Shown here piece after piece: positions 7,546 to 15,867 of a stretch of DNA of 64,000 bases. The DNA comes from Stappia sp. WLB 29 (GTDB taxonomy: Bacteria; Pseudomonadota; Alphaproteobacteria; Rhizobiales; Stappiaceae), in the NCBI RefSeq assembly GCF_023507705.1, contig NZ_JALBGD010000005.1, positions 181,325 through 245,324 of the forward strand. The letters are read 5' to 3'. The notes under the pieces were generated by a model. It was not told where the DNA came from, searched no databases, and saw only the letters and a list, made by a program, of their open reading frames with translations. The position numbers were made by a program, and so were the translations under genes. Each line of letters opens with the position of its first letter. Position 1 is the first letter of the stretch.

Positions 7546-8970
7546 ATGGCGCAGGCGTTGGCCCCTGTATCGGCCCTTCTCATAGCGATCACGCTGCTCG
7601 TCATCGGCCATGGTCTGCAGAGCACGCTGATTCCGCTCGCCGGTTCCCAGGCCGGCTTTTCCGACCTGCAGGTCGGTCTCGTGTCGTCGAGCTACTTCTT
7701 CGGCCTCGTCCTCGGTTGCCTCGGCGCGCCCTACGTGATCATGCGCGCCGGCCATATCCGCGCGTTTGCTGCGCTTGTCTCGCTGATGTCGGCGGCGGCC
7801 ATCCTGCACCCGATCATGGTGGACCCGCTCTCCTGGAGCGCAATCCGCATCATTTCCGGGTTCTGCCTGGCCGGCTTCTACATGATCGTCGAGAGCTGGC
7901 TGAACGAGCAGGCATCGAACGAGAACCGTGGCACGATCATGTCGATCTACATCGTTCTGGTCTATGCGGCGATGACGACCGGTCAGCTGTCGCTAACGTT
8001 GATGGACATCACCACCTTCGTGCCTTTCGCCATCGCGTCGGTCGCCGTCAGTCTGGCGGTTATTCCGGTCTCGCTGACGACGGCCAATCAGCCGGCTCCG
8101 ATCACGGTGGTTCGGTTCCGCCCGGTAAAGCTTTACCGCAACTCGCCAACGGCGCTCGTCGCGGTGCTGCTGATAGGCGTCACGCAGGGTGCGCTATGGA
8201 TGCTGGCGCCGCTCTATGCGATCCAGATCGGGCTCACGACCAGCCAGGCGGCCTATTTTGCGGCCGCCTTCGTAGGCGCCGGCGCGATCACGCAGTGGCC
8301 CATCGGCCGCCTGTCCGACCGACTCGACCGCCGGCTCGTGCTGCTCGGCCTTGCCACGTCTGCCGTCGTGGTCAGCATCATCTTCATGACGGTGCCCATC
8401 GAGGGTGTGACCATGGCGATCATGCTCGCGCTGCTGGCGGGCGTCGCCACCCAGCCGGCCTATGCGATCGCCGCCTCGCACGCCTTCGACCATGCGGACC
8501 GCAACGACTATGTCGAGACATCTTCGGGCATGAACCTCGCCTTCGGTATCGGCTCGTCCTTCGGTCCGCTGACCGCATCCTACCTGATGCAGTCGGTCGG
8601 CTCCTGGGGCCTGTTCCTCCAGGTCGCGGCGATCCAGGCCTTGATGGGGCTTTACATCCTTTCCCGCCTGTTCCAGAGGGCCGGTCCGTCGGTCGAGGAA
8701 AAGACGGACTTCGACTACGCCGCCTCGGCACAGGTCGGTACGGTGCTCAGCCCCGAGCCGCTCGATCTCGAAGATCCTTCGGTCATTCCGCCGGAAGAGT
8801 TCCCCGCCTACGACTACATCACCGAGGAGAGTTCCGAGGAGGCGCCCGCTCCGGTCAGCGAGGAGTTCTGGACGAGCGCGACCAATGAGCCCGCCGTGGA
8901 GGAAGACGGGGTTGCCTCCCCATCGCCGGAGTCTGCGCGCGATACCGAGGCCGGCTCGCGCCGGGACTGA
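7546..8970 (+). CDS. MFS transporter, YcaD-like, with acidic C-terminal tail
   Basis: A 474-residue inner-membrane protein with about twelve hydrophobic segments. The start at 7546 has AGGAAAGAG eight bases upstream. The N-terminal IPLAGSQAGFSDLQVGL and SSYFFGLVLGCLGAP stretches, followed by a RAGHIRAF loop, match the YcaD subfamily of the major facilitator superfamily. Transported substrate is unknown for this subfamily. The last 90-100 residues after the final membrane segment form a hydrophilic tail rich in Glu, Asp, Pro and Ser, predicted cytoplasmic and probably disordered, which is longer than in the E. coli protein. The gene stands alone between dxs and the copper genes. Confidence 0.88.
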   Translation: MAQALAPVSALLIAITLLVIGHGLQSTLIPLAGSQAGFSDLQVGLVSSSYFFGLVLGCLGAPYVIMRAGHIRAFAALVSLMSAAAILHPIMVDPLSWSAIRIISGFCLAGFYMIVESWLNEQASNENRGTIMSIYIVLVYAAMTTGQLSLTLMDITTFVPFAIASVAVSLAVIPVSLTTANQPAPITVVRFRPVKLYRNSPTALVAVLLIGVTQGALWMLAPLYAIQIGLTTSQAAYFAAAFVGAGAITQWPIGRLSDRLDRRLVLLGLATSAVVVSIIFMTVPIEGVTMAIMLALLAGVATQPAYAIAASHAFDHADRNDYVETSSGMNLAFGIGSSFGPLTASYLMQSVGSWGLFLQVAAIQALMGLYILSRLFQRAGPSVEEKTDFDYAASAQVGTVLSPEPLDLEDPSVIPPEEFPAYDYITEESSEEAPAPVSEEFWTSATNEPAVEEDGVASPSPESARDTEAGSRRD

Positions 8971-9064
8971 GCGTGGTCTCGCAATCCTCTGAGCCTGCGG
9001 CATCTCATCTCTCGACCCGCGGCATCGCATGGGGCATTGTCGCGCCATGATCCGGAGCGAGACC

Positions 9065-9463
9065 ATGATGGGCGTTTTGCGCCGCGAGGCCCTGCCGTTC
9101 GTGCTGGCCTGCGCGCTCGCTCTCATGCTGCAGCTGGCGGCCATGCCGCTCACTCTGGCAAAGGCCGGGGGCGAGGGGGGCGAGGCGCTGTCGTCGCTCT
9201 GCCTCGGTGGTTCCGGGACCTCTGCCGACGAGGCGCAGCCCGCTTCCAGTCCGCCGCATCACGCGCCCGGCTTCTGCCCCTGTGGTCCGGTCTGCGCGCA
9301 CTCGGGGTCACTCGTCTCTGCGGCAGTACCGTCCGCGGCAGAGCCGGCCCCCCGCGCACTTTCGTCGAACCTCAAGCCGCTCAGCCTTCGCAGCGAGCCG
9401 GCTGTCTCAGGCCGCGTGCAGCGGTCTGGCGCGATCCGCGCGCCACCTTCCGTCAGGACCTGA
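9065..9463 (+). CDS. DUF2946-like exported Cys/His protein of the copper gene set
   Basis: A 132-residue protein with a signal peptide or membrane anchor at about residues 9-27. A cluster APGFCPCGPVCAHSG near residues 75-90 gives a CPCGxxC-xH pattern typical of DUF2946 proteins, which occur beside copper-handling genes. The start at 9065 is preferred because GGAG (9053-9056) lies eight bases upstream; in-frame ATGs at 9047 and 9029 are alternatives. The gene is 105 bp upstream of a PCuAC copper chaperone and a SCO protein, so a role in periplasmic copper sensing or delivery is likely but inferred from neighbours. Confidence 0.72.
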   Translation: MMGVLRREALPFVLACALALMLQLAAMPLTLAKAGGEGGEALSSLCLGGSGTSADEAQPASSPPHHAPGFCPCGPVCAHSGSLVSAAVPSAAEPAPRALSSNLKPLSLRSEPAVSGRVQRSGAIRAPPSVRT

Positions 9464-9568
9464 TCCGGCGGCGCCGATCTTGCGGCCGCCGGCAATCTTC
9501 TCCGTCCTTGCGCCATGTCCATGTCGCCGCAAGACGGAGCTGCTAGACGTCCATCGGGAGACGATGCC

Positions 9569-10084
9569 ATGACCAGATTTGCCAAGCTTGCCCTTGCCGC
9601 TCTGATTGCGGTCGCCACATTGCCCGCCTTCAACCCGCCTGCGTTCGCCGCCGACGTGACCGCCGGAAACCTGACCCTCTCGGGAGCCTGGACGCGCGCC
9701 ACCCCGCCGCGTGCCCGCGCCGGCGGCGGGTTCCTCACCATTGCCAATTCCGGCGAGGCCGACCGCCTCGTTTCCGCGTCTTCGCCGGTTTCCACCCGGA
9801 CGGAGATCCACGAGATGGCCGTCCAGGACGGCGTCATGAAGATGCGCGAGATGGCGAACGGTATCGAGGTGCCTGCCGGCGGAACGCTCGAACTGAAGCC
9901 GGGCAGCTACCACCTGATGCTCCTGGAACTGGCCGGTCCCTTGAAGGAAGGCGAGAGCGTGCCCGTTACCCTCACCTTCGAGAAGGCGGGTGCGGTCGAG
10001 GTGTCGCTCACGGTCGAGAAGATGGGGGCCAAGGGCATGTCCGGCCACGGAATGGGCCACGGCCAGCACGGCGCGAAGGAGTAA
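9569..10084 (+). CDS. Periplasmic copper chaperone PCu(A)C
   Basis: A 171-residue protein with a Sec signal peptide (residues 1-27, cleaved near AFAAD). The copper-binding H(M)x10Mx21HxM pattern is present: HEM about residue 88, MxM near residue 98 and HLM near residue 122. Family members bring Cu(I) to the CuA site of cytochrome c oxidase subunit II, usually with SCO proteins. The C-terminus adds a Met/His-rich stretch (HGMGHGQH) that may bind extra metal. GGGAG at 9556-9560 supports the start at 9569. The stop is seven bases before the sco gene, so the two are surely co-transcribed. Confidence 0.93.
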   Translation: MTRFAKLALAALIAVATLPAFNPPAFAADVTAGNLTLSGAWTRATPPRARAGGGFLTIANSGEADRLVSASSPVSTRTEIHEMAVQDGVMKMREMANGIEVPAGGTLELKPGSYHLMLLELAGPLKEGESVPVTLTFEKAGAVEVSLTVEKMGAKGMSGHGMGHGQHGAKE

Positions 10085-10090
10085 GCCAGA

Positions 10091-10708
10091 ATGTCCGCAC
10101 TCAAGATCCTTCGCTACGTCGCCTGGGCAGCGGTGATCGTCCTGCTCGGCGCCATGGGCTTCGTCGGCTACAAGCAGTATGTCGCGCCGGAAGGCGAGGG
10201 GCTCATCGCGCCTCTCGCCAGCATCGGGGGGCCGTTCACGATGATCGACGCCTCTACCGGCAAGACGGTCACCGATGCGGATTTCCGGGGCAAGCCGTCT
10301 GCCTATTTCTTCGGCTTCACCTTCTGCCCGGATGTCTGCCCGACCACCCTGGCCGAAACGCAGATGTGGATCGAGCAGCTCGGCCCGGATGCCGACAAGA
10401 TGAACTTCGCCTTCGTCTCGGTCGATCCGGAGCGCGACACGCCGGAGGTCATGCGCGACTATGTGGCCGCTTTCGACAAGCGCATCCGGCCGCTGACCGG
10501 GACGCCGGAACAGACCGAGGAGATGGTCAAGGCGTATCGCATCTATGCCCGCAAGGTGCCGCTGGATGACGGGGACTACACGATGGACCATTCCGCGGCA
10601 GTTTTCCTGATGGACCAGGACAACCGGTTCGTTGGCACCATCGCGTATGACGAGGACCCCGAGAATGCAATGGCCAAACTGCGCCGCCTGATCGATAATG
10701 CCTCCTGA
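10091..10708 (+). CDS. SCO1/SenC family copper protein for cytochrome c oxidase assembly
   Basis: A 205-residue thioredoxin-fold protein anchored by one N-terminal membrane helix (residues about 9-27). The copper ligands are visible: the CPDVC motif in FGFTFCPDVCPTTL near residue 80, and the distal His in YTMDHSA near residue 170. SCO proteins reduce the CuA-site cysteines of oxidase subunit II and/or insert copper. It forms an operon with the PCuAC gene (six bases between them) and probably with the 44-residue protein downstream. No oxidase structural genes are in the window. Confidence 0.95.
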   Translation: MSALKILRYVAWAAVIVLLGAMGFVGYKQYVAPEGEGLIAPLASIGGPFTMIDASTGKTVTDADFRGKPSAYFFGFTFCPDVCPTTLAETQMWIEQLGPDADKMNFAFVSVDPERDTPEVMRDYVAAFDKRIRPLTGTPEQTEEMVKAYRIYARKVPLDDGDYTMDHSAAVFLMDQDNRFVGTIAYDEDPENAMAKLRRLIDNAS

Positions 10709-10734
10709 CACGCGATGTGAACCGGACCTTCAAG

Positions 10735-10869
10735 ATGCGCTCGGACTTGCTCCTTCCTGTCGGACTGTTCTTCGCGGCGGCCTTCGTCGCGACGGGCGCC
10801 CTGTGGTGGGTGTATGGCGAGCGCATCTATGTCGACCGGCTGCTCACCGGCATTGCCAATTGCTTCTGA
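10735..10869 (+). CDS. Small single-pass membrane protein (44 aa) between sco and tlyA
   Basis: A 44-residue frame starting MRSDLLLPVG with a strong hydrophobic segment at about residues 5-26 (ending ALWWVYGERI). It lies 26 bp after sco and ends three bases before tlyA, filling the gap exactly as an operon member would. An in-frame GTG at 10717 would add six residues; neither start has a strong ribosome site. I do not recognise a family. The tight spacing, the membrane segment and the absence of any other use for this DNA argue that it is real. Confidence 0.6.
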   Translation: MRSDLLLPVGLFFAAAFVATGALWWVYGERIYVDRLLTGIANCF

Positions 10870-10872
10870 CCC

Positions 10873-11616
10873 ATGGCGGAGCGTGAGCGGCTGGACCAGC
10901 TTCTGGTGGCGCGCGGGCTTGTCGAAAGCCGTGCCCGTGCCCGCGATGCGATCTTGCGTGGTCACGTGCTTGTCGACGGGACGGCCGTCGACAAGCCGGG
11001 GCAGAAGGTGGCCGTGGGCGCCCGGCTCGACGTGAACGATCCTGCCGGCGGTTACGTTTCGCGCGCCGCGCTCAAGCTGAAGGCAGGGCTCGAGCATTTT
11101 TCCCTCGATGTTTCCGGCCGGATTGCCCTCGATCTCGGCGCGTCGACCGGCGGTTTCACGCAGGTCCTGCTGGAGGCCGGCGCTTCGAAGGTCCATGCCA
11201 TCGATGTCGGCCACGGGCAGATGCACGCCTCCATCGCGAACGATCCGCGCGTGGTCAGGCGTGATGGGATCAATGCCCGCGCGTTGACGCGCGATGATCT
11301 GGATGGCGAGCACCCGGCCACCGTCGTCTCCGACATGAGCTTCATTTCCCTGCGCCTTGCGCTGCCGCCCGCACTGGACCTTGCGGCGCCGGGCGCGTGC
11401 GGCCTCTTCCTCGTGAAGCCGCAATTCGAGGCTGGCCGCGAGGCGGTGGGCAAGGGCGGTCTCGTGGACCCGCAGGTCGGCGAGGAGGTTGCCCGCGATC
11501 TCGCACGCTGGCTCGCCGGACTGGGCGGCTGGTCCGTTCTCGGCCTGGAACCTTCGCCGATTACCGGCGGTGACGGCAACCGCGAGTGGCTATTGGCCGC
11601 ACGCAAGGACGCCTGA
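10873..11616 (+). CDS. tlyA: TlyA family rRNA (cytidine-2'-O)-methyltransferase / hemolysin A
   Basis: A 247-residue protein with an N-terminal S4 RNA-binding domain (residues about 5-60, LDQLLVARGLVESRARARDAI) and a FtsJ-type methyltransferase domain with SAM-binding DLGASTGGFTQVLLE at about residues 87-101. TlyA enzymes methylate riboses in 23S rRNA, and in some species 16S rRNA as well; the hemolysin name is historical. The start ATG at 10873 follows the small membrane gene by three bases. In many alphaproteobacteria tlyA sits directly after dxs; here MFS and copper genes separate them. Confidence 0.93.
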   Translation: MAERERLDQLLVARGLVESRARARDAILRGHVLVDGTAVDKPGQKVAVGARLDVNDPAGGYVSRAALKLKAGLEHFSLDVSGRIALDLGASTGGFTQVLLEAGASKVHAIDVGHGQMHASIANDPRVVRRDGINARALTRDDLDGEHPATVVSDMSFISLRLALPPALDLAAPGACGLFLVKPQFEAGREAVGKGGLVDPQVGEEVARDLARWLAGLGGWSVLGLEPSPITGGDGNREWLLAARKDA

Positions 11617-11686
11617 GCGCGTTCCTTTTGGCCGCTCTCTCGTATCGCTGCTTGCGCCTACATCGGCGGCAGAGTAACCGGTGCCC

Positions 11687-12946
11687 ATGACCCAGGACGC
11701 GACACTCGACATCACCGCTCTTGCCCACAAGGGCGAGGGCAGGGCGGACACTCCGGACGGTCCCGTCCATGTTCCCTTCACGCTGCCCGGCGAGACCGTA
11801 CGGGTCCGCCGGGAGGGCGCGCGTGCCCGGTTGCTGGAGGTGGTGTCTCCCTCGCCGGATCGCGTGGAGCCTGTCTGCCCGCATTTCGGCACCTGCGGCG
11901 GCTGCGTGCTGCAGCACATGGATCAGGCCGCGATCCTCGAGTGGAAACGCCAGCAAGTCGTCGCAGCACTTGCCGCACGCGGGCTCGAGGGGCTCGAGCC
12001 CCTGGTCGAGCCGACGGTGGATGCAGGCGGGCGCGGCCGTCGCCGTGCCGTCTTTGCTGCGACGCGTGGCGGCGCCCGCATTCTTCTCGGCTTCCATGAA
12101 CGCTCCAGCCACCGGCTCGTCGATGTCTCCCGCTGTCCGGTCTTGGTCCCGGAAATCGTCGAGCTGTTGCCGGTGCTCAAGGCGCTGGCCGCCCGCGTGA
12201 TGCCGCGCAAGGGCGAGGTGACGCTTACCGTCCTTGCAACGCCTGCCGGTGCCGATCTGGCGCTTGCCTCGCCGGCGAAGATCGAGCTGCGCGCGACGGC
12301 GGGTCTGATCGAAGAGGCGATGGCCGCCGGCATTGCCCGCCTTTCGCTCAATGGCGAGGTTCTCGTGGAGGCGCGCGCGCCGGCCATCGACATGGGCGGC
12401 ATTCCCCTCGTTCCGCCGCCCGGTGCATTCGTTCAGGCGACGGAAGCGGGCGAGGAGGCGCTTGCTGCACGCGTGCTGTCCGGCGTCGGCAAGGCGCGTA
12501 AGGTCGCAGATCTCTTCTGTGGTTCGGGCACGTTTGCCTTGCGGCTTGCCCGCAAGGCGACGGTGCGCGCGGTCGAGGGAGAGGCCTCGGCGCTTGCCGC
12601 GCTCGGCCGGGCGATGAGGTCCGGTGCAGGGGCGCTGCGAGAGATTCGCGCCGAGCGACGGGACCTCTTCCGCAACCCGTTGACTGCCGTGGAGCTCGAC
12701 GACTACGGCCGCGGCATGGAGGCGGTGATCTTCGACCCGCCGCGTGCCGGTGCCGAGGCGCAGGCGAGGGAGATTGCCCGCTCGAAGGTGCCGACGGTGG
12801 TCGCTGTTTCCTGCAATCCGGCAACGCTTGCCCGCGACCTGCGCATCCTCGTCGATGGCGGCTACCGGATCTCGTCGGTCCTCCCGGTGGATCAGTTCCG
12901 CTTTTCGCCCCATATTGAGGTTGTCGCGGTTCTGTCGCGCGGCTGA
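11687..12946 (+). CDS. 23S rRNA (uracil-5-)-methyltransferase, TrmA/RlmC/RlmD family
   Basis: A 419-residue class I RNA m5U methyltransferase. It has an N-terminal TRAM-like domain (about residues 3-55), a four-cysteine iron-sulfur type cluster (CPHFGTCGGC near residue 65 plus a cysteine in SRCPVL near residue 150), the SAM-binding DLFCGSGTFALRLA near residue 275, and the catalytic SCNPATLARD near residue 373. Which uracil it modifies cannot be told from sequence alone. The ATG at 11687 is used; a GTG at 11681 is equally possible. It follows tlyA by 70 bp, a common rhizobial order, and a methyltransferase gene follows. Confidence 0.92.
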   Translation: MTQDATLDITALAHKGEGRADTPDGPVHVPFTLPGETVRVRREGARARLLEVVSPSPDRVEPVCPHFGTCGGCVLQHMDQAAILEWKRQQVVAALAARGLEGLEPLVEPTVDAGGRGRRRAVFAATRGGARILLGFHERSSHRLVDVSRCPVLVPEIVELLPVLKALAARVMPRKGEVTLTVLATPAGADLALASPAKIELRATAGLIEEAMAAGIARLSLNGEVLVEARAPAIDMGGIPLVPPPGAFVQATEAGEEALAARVLSGVGKARKVADLFCGSGTFALRLARKATVRAVEGEASALAALGRAMRSGAGALREIRAERRDLFRNPLTAVELDDYGRGMEAVIFDPPRAGAEAQAREIARSKVPTVVAVSCNPATLARDLRILVDGGYRISSVLPVDQFRFSPHIEVVAVLSRG

Positions 12947-12989
12947 GCAAGCCGCCGCGGCGACCCGGGTCGAAAGACGGGAGAGCGCC

Positions 12990-14120
12990 ATGGCGGAAAC
13001 AAGCCTTGCCGGACTTGCCTTCAACTGGGGCCGGAGGGCGCGCTATGCCGCCCGCCAGGGCTCCCGCGTCGCCTGGTTCGCCGTCCATGGCGAAATCGCC
13101 CAGTCGATCTCCCGCCGCATTGTCAGGGCCGCACGCGACGACAGCAAGCCCAGGCCGAAGCAGCCCGGCGGCGAGGAAAGCAGGTCCGCGCCCCGGAAAA
13201 GCGTGTCCACGCCGGACCTCCGGCGCCTGTTCTCCCAGATCGGGGCGCTGTTCGCGCGCGATCTCGCCAATGTCGAGGCCGGGCACTATCCCATGCCAGA
13301 GGGCGAGTTCGGCAGCCCGCGCTCCTTCCTCGACCTCAGCCGGCGGTTTCTTGCCGATGTGCCGAAGGTTGCCCGGCGGCGCGTGGCCGGCGGGCATCAG
13401 GAAGTCTATGAGACCACCGGCGAGGGGACGTCAGGCCTGCCGCGTTACTACCGGCAGAACTTCCACTTCCAGAGCGAAGGCTGGCTGTCGCGCGACAGCG
13501 CTCGCATCTACGATTTCCAGGTCGAGGTGCTGTTCAAGGGCGCGAGCGCGGCGATGCGGCGGCAGGGGCTGGTGCATCTGTCGCAGCTGGTGCGCCGGAA
13601 GGACCAGCGGGAGATCGTCTATGCCGACATCGCCTGCGGGACGGGCGGGCTGCTGGCGCCGGCTCTTGCTGCCTTCCCGCGCCTTCGCGGTGTCGGCATC
13701 GATCTGTCGTTACCGTATCTGGAGCATGCGCGCGAGATCCTGCCGAAGACAAGGGCGCGGCGGGCGGGTTTCGTCAATGCCAATGCCGAGAGTCTGCCCT
13801 TTGCCGATGCCAGCCTCGATGCGGTGTCCTGCGTCTATCTGTTCCACGAACTGCCGCCGAAGATCCGACGCGTGGTCGCCCGCGAGCTTGGCCGGGTGTT
13901 GAAACCGGGCGGGAGGCTGATCTTCATCGACAGCCTGCAGCGCGGCGACCTGCCGGAGAATGACGGCTTGCTGGAACTGTTCCCCGATCTCTTCTACGAG
14001 CCGTATTACCGCAGCTATCTGGAAGAGGATCTCGACGCCCTGTTCGAAGCAGGCGGACTGCATCGCGCGGACCTGTCGGTCGCCTTCTTGTCGCGCATCG
14101 CGCTTTATCTCAAGGAATAG
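12990..14120 (+). CDS. UbiE-like class I SAM-dependent methyltransferase
   Basis: A 376-residue protein. The ATG at 12990 has GGGAGAG right upstream. The N-terminal 200 residues are specific to this type, with YYRQNFHFQSEGWLS near residue 155. The C-terminal half has SAM-binding ADIACGTGGLLAPAL at about residues 212-226, an acidic GIDLS loop and the motif RVLKPGGRLIFID near residues 305-317. This arrangement resembles UbiE/COQ5-type methyltransferases, but the long N-terminal region differs from ubiquinone enzymes and the substrate is unknown. The stop lies 12 bases from the end of the convergent xseB gene. Confidence 0.82.
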   Translation: MAETSLAGLAFNWGRRARYAARQGSRVAWFAVHGEIAQSISRRIVRAARDDSKPRPKQPGGEESRSAPRKSVSTPDLRRLFSQIGALFARDLANVEAGHYPMPEGEFGSPRSFLDLSRRFLADVPKVARRRVAGGHQEVYETTGEGTSGLPRYYRQNFHFQSEGWLSRDSARIYDFQVEVLFKGASAAMRRQGLVHLSQLVRRKDQREIVYADIACGTGGLLAPALAAFPRLRGVGIDLSLPYLEHAREILPKTRARRAGFVNANAESLPFADASLDAVSCVYLFHELPPKIRRVVARELGRVLKPGGRLIFIDSLQRGDLPENDGLLELFPDLFYEPYYRSYLEEDLDALFEAGGLHRADLSVAFLSRIALYLKE

Positions 14121-14132
14121 CGAGCGCCAGCC

Positions 14133-14387
14133 TCAGTCGACGTCGAGCGGGGCGGTGCCGGTGGCGCTGCCGTCCTCGGCCAGCTGGATGCGTTCGACCT
14201 TGGCTTCCGCCGCCTTCAGCAGCTTGTCGCAGTGGCGGCGCAGCAGGTCGCCGCGCGAATAGAGCTTGATGCTCTCTTCCAGCGGGACGTCGCCGCGCTC
14301 GAGCCGGCCGACGATCTCCTCAAGTTCCTTCAGGGCAACCTCGAAGGCGAGCGCCTCGATCGCCGGGTCGATATCCTCTCGGGCCAC
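14133..14387 (-). CDS. xseB: Exodeoxyribonuclease VII small subunit
   Basis: An 84-residue helical protein matching XseB in length and sequence: the central [20 protein letters not shown] followed by [19 protein letters not shown] is the family signature. With the large subunit XseA it forms the nuclease that degrades single-stranded DNA from both ends. xseA is not in the window. The histone-deacetylase-family gene lies upstream on the same strand with 107 bp between, the usual rhizobial pairing. Confidence 0.95.
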   Translation of the reverse strand: MAREDIDPAIEALAFEVALKELEEIVGRLERGDVPLEESIKLYSRGDLLRRHCDKLLKAAEAKVERIQLAEDGSATGTAPLDVD

Positions 14388-14494
14388 GCGTCGGCTCCTG
14401 CTTGCTGCCTTGTTTGGAGTGCCAACCTACAGGGCGTCCCGGTGCCGGGCAAGGCAGCCGGCGGCTCCCTGCTCGCAGCCTGTGGACGGGGGCG

Positions 14495-15424
14495 TCACGC
14501 CTTCATCAGCGTCATGATATGGGCGGCGGCCGAGCGGGCAAGGCCCTCCAGATCGTAGCCGCCTTCCAGGACGGACACGACTCGGCCGCCGCATTGACGG
14601 TCGGCAATGTCCATCAGCTTCATCGTGGCCCAGGCAAAATCCGCCTCGACCAGGTTCAGCCCGCCGAGCGGGTCGCGAGTGTGGGCGTCGAATCCGGCGG
14701 AGATGATCACTAGGTCCGGTTGGAAGGTCTCGACCCGCGGCAGGATCGCAAGATCCATCGCCTCGCGAAACTCCTCGCCGCCGTCGCCGGCCGCCAGCGG
14801 TGCGTTGACGATGGTGTCGGCTTCGCCGCGCTCGCTTGCCGCGCCGGAGCCTGGATAAAGCGGCATCTGGTGAGTGGAGCAGTACATGACGGTCGGGTCG
14901 GACCAGAAGATGTCCTGAGTGCCGTTGCCGTGGTGCACGTCGAAATCGATGATCGCGACGCGCTCAGCGCCGTGCTCCTGCTGGGCGTGCCGCGCCGCCA
15001 CGGCGGCATTGTTGAACAGGCAGAAGCCCATGGCGCGCGCCGTTTCCGCATGGTGCCCGGGGGGGCGTGAGGCGGAGAAGGCATTGCCCGCCTTGCCGCT
15101 CATCACCTCGTCCACCGCCTGGCAGGCACCGCCTACGCCGCGCATCGCGGCCTCCCACGTGCCGGGCGACATGGTCGTATCGGCATCAACGCGCACCAGC
15201 CCATCCTGCGGCGCCATCGTGTGCAGCATGTCGATATAGGAGGAGGGATGCACCCGTGCGATGTCTTGGACCCGCCCCATCGGCGCGATTTCGCGCTGCA
15301 GCGTCTGGAAGCGCTCATGTTCCAGGATGCGGTCGATGGCTCGGAGTCTGTCGGGGCGTTCGGGGTGTCCGACCGGGGTGAGGTGGTCGAGATAGGCAGA
15401 GTGATGCAGGTAGAGGGTTGCCAA
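14495..15424 (-). CDS. Histone deacetylase family protein (acetylpolyamine amidohydrolase-like)
   Basis: A zinc-dependent deacetylase of the arginase/HDAC fold, about 309 residues from the TTG at 15424. That start has AAGGA seven bases upstream and gives the ATLYLHHSAYLDHLTP beginning that homologues share; ATG codons at 15469 and 15496 would add 15 or 24 unmatched residues. The active-site motifs are complete: HPERPDRLRAI, SRPPGHHAE, IDFDVHHGNGTQ (zinc Asp and His) and SAGFDAHTRDPLGG. Bacterial members act on acetylated polyamines or other small amides, or on acetyl-lysine; the substrate here is not known. Confidence 0.92.
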   Translation of the reverse strand: MATLYLHHSAYLDHLTPVGHPERPDRLRAIDRILEHERFQTLQREIAPMGRVQDIARVHPSSYIDMLHTMAPQDGLVRVDADTTMSPGTWEAAMRGVGGACQAVDEVMSGKAGNAFSASRPPGHHAETARAMGFCLFNNAAVAARHAQQEHGAERVAIIDFDVHHGNGTQDIFWSDPTVMYCSTHQMPLYPGSGAASERGEADTIVNAPLAAGDGGEEFREAMDLAILPRVETFQPDLVIISAGFDAHTRDPLGGLNLVEADFAWATMKLMDIADRQCGGRVVSVLEGGYDLEGLARSAAAHIMTLMKA

Positions 15425-15551
15425 GGGTGTTTCCTTGCTTGGGCCGTTTGCGGGCGCTTGGTGGCTCATCTGACCGGCCGCAGTGGGACGTGTCAATGAG
15501 CCAAAGGCAAGGGAACAGCGGTGATGCAGACAGGCACTCGCGAGCTGTAGA

Positions 15552-15590
15552 CAAAAGAAAGCCGGGGCGGCTCGAAAGTGCCGGCCCCGG
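15552..15590 (-). terminator. Rho-independent terminator, minus-strand orientation
   Basis: CCGGGG-CGGC (15562-15571) pairs with GCCG-CCCCGG (15580-15583 and 15585-15590) with one bulged base and an eight-base loop. Read on the minus strand the stem is followed by CTTTCTTTT. The nearest minus-strand gene ends 277 bp upstream, so this probably serves the candidate small RNA, or a long sua5 message. Confidence 0.7.
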
Positions 15591-15655
15591 GGAGAGGTGC
15601 GGGCGCGCTAAGGCCCGTAGGGGAGGTCCGCTGCATCGCCTGTGAAGGCAATGAT
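15552..15655 (-). ncRNA. Candidate small RNA with two CU-rich anti-Shine-Dalgarno stretches
   Basis: On the minus strand, a TATTAT box lies near 15655-15660 in AT-rich DNA. The roughly 100 bases that follow contain two pyrimidine runs complementary to ribosome-binding sites, GGACCTCCCC (near 15624) and CACCTCTCCCC (near 15595), and then end in a strong intrinsic terminator. This layout resembles alphaproteobacterial trans-acting small RNAs. The -35 element is not clear and the 5' end is a guess. Confidence 0.4.
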
Positions 15656-15867
15656 AATACTAATTGATTCGTAGCCGTTTCAGAAGGTGGAATATGCCAA
15701 AAAATGGAAATCTACTTGATAAAATGTTCTCTCCCCCAAGATGCTGACAATTTTTCAGTGTAAGAAATGACAGTGTCTTAAGTTGAAGTTTGCGTCACCT
15801 TTTGATGACGCTGCGTTATCGGGTGGCCGACGCGAAGCCCGTGTCGCCAGGCCCGGCGAGGGTGCCG

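Larger units (their letters stand above)
15425..15867. other. Intergenic region between sua5 and the deacetylase gene
   Basis: A 443-bp gap with no convincing protein gene. It contains a strong minus-strand terminator (15552-15590), the candidate small RNA in front of it, an AT-rich segment (about 15640-15790) unlike the flanking DNA, and a short hairpin GCGTCA/TGACGC (15792-15797 with 15806-15811) that may end the sua5 message. On the plus strand a 17-codon frame (15694-15747) follows an AAGGTGG ribosome-like site, but nothing else supports it. Confidence 0.55.

Noticed and set aside
5551-7809. A 752-codon minus-strand frame opposite dxs
   Set aside because: dxs is complete on the other strand; the antisense product is rich in Arg, Gly and Ala with no motif and no ribosome site.
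15694-15747. A 17-codon frame starting MPKNGNLLDK with an AAGGTGG site upstream
   Set aside because: Only the ribosome-like site supports it. It is very short, in an AT-rich intergenic stretch, and could be chance or the remnant of a lost gene.
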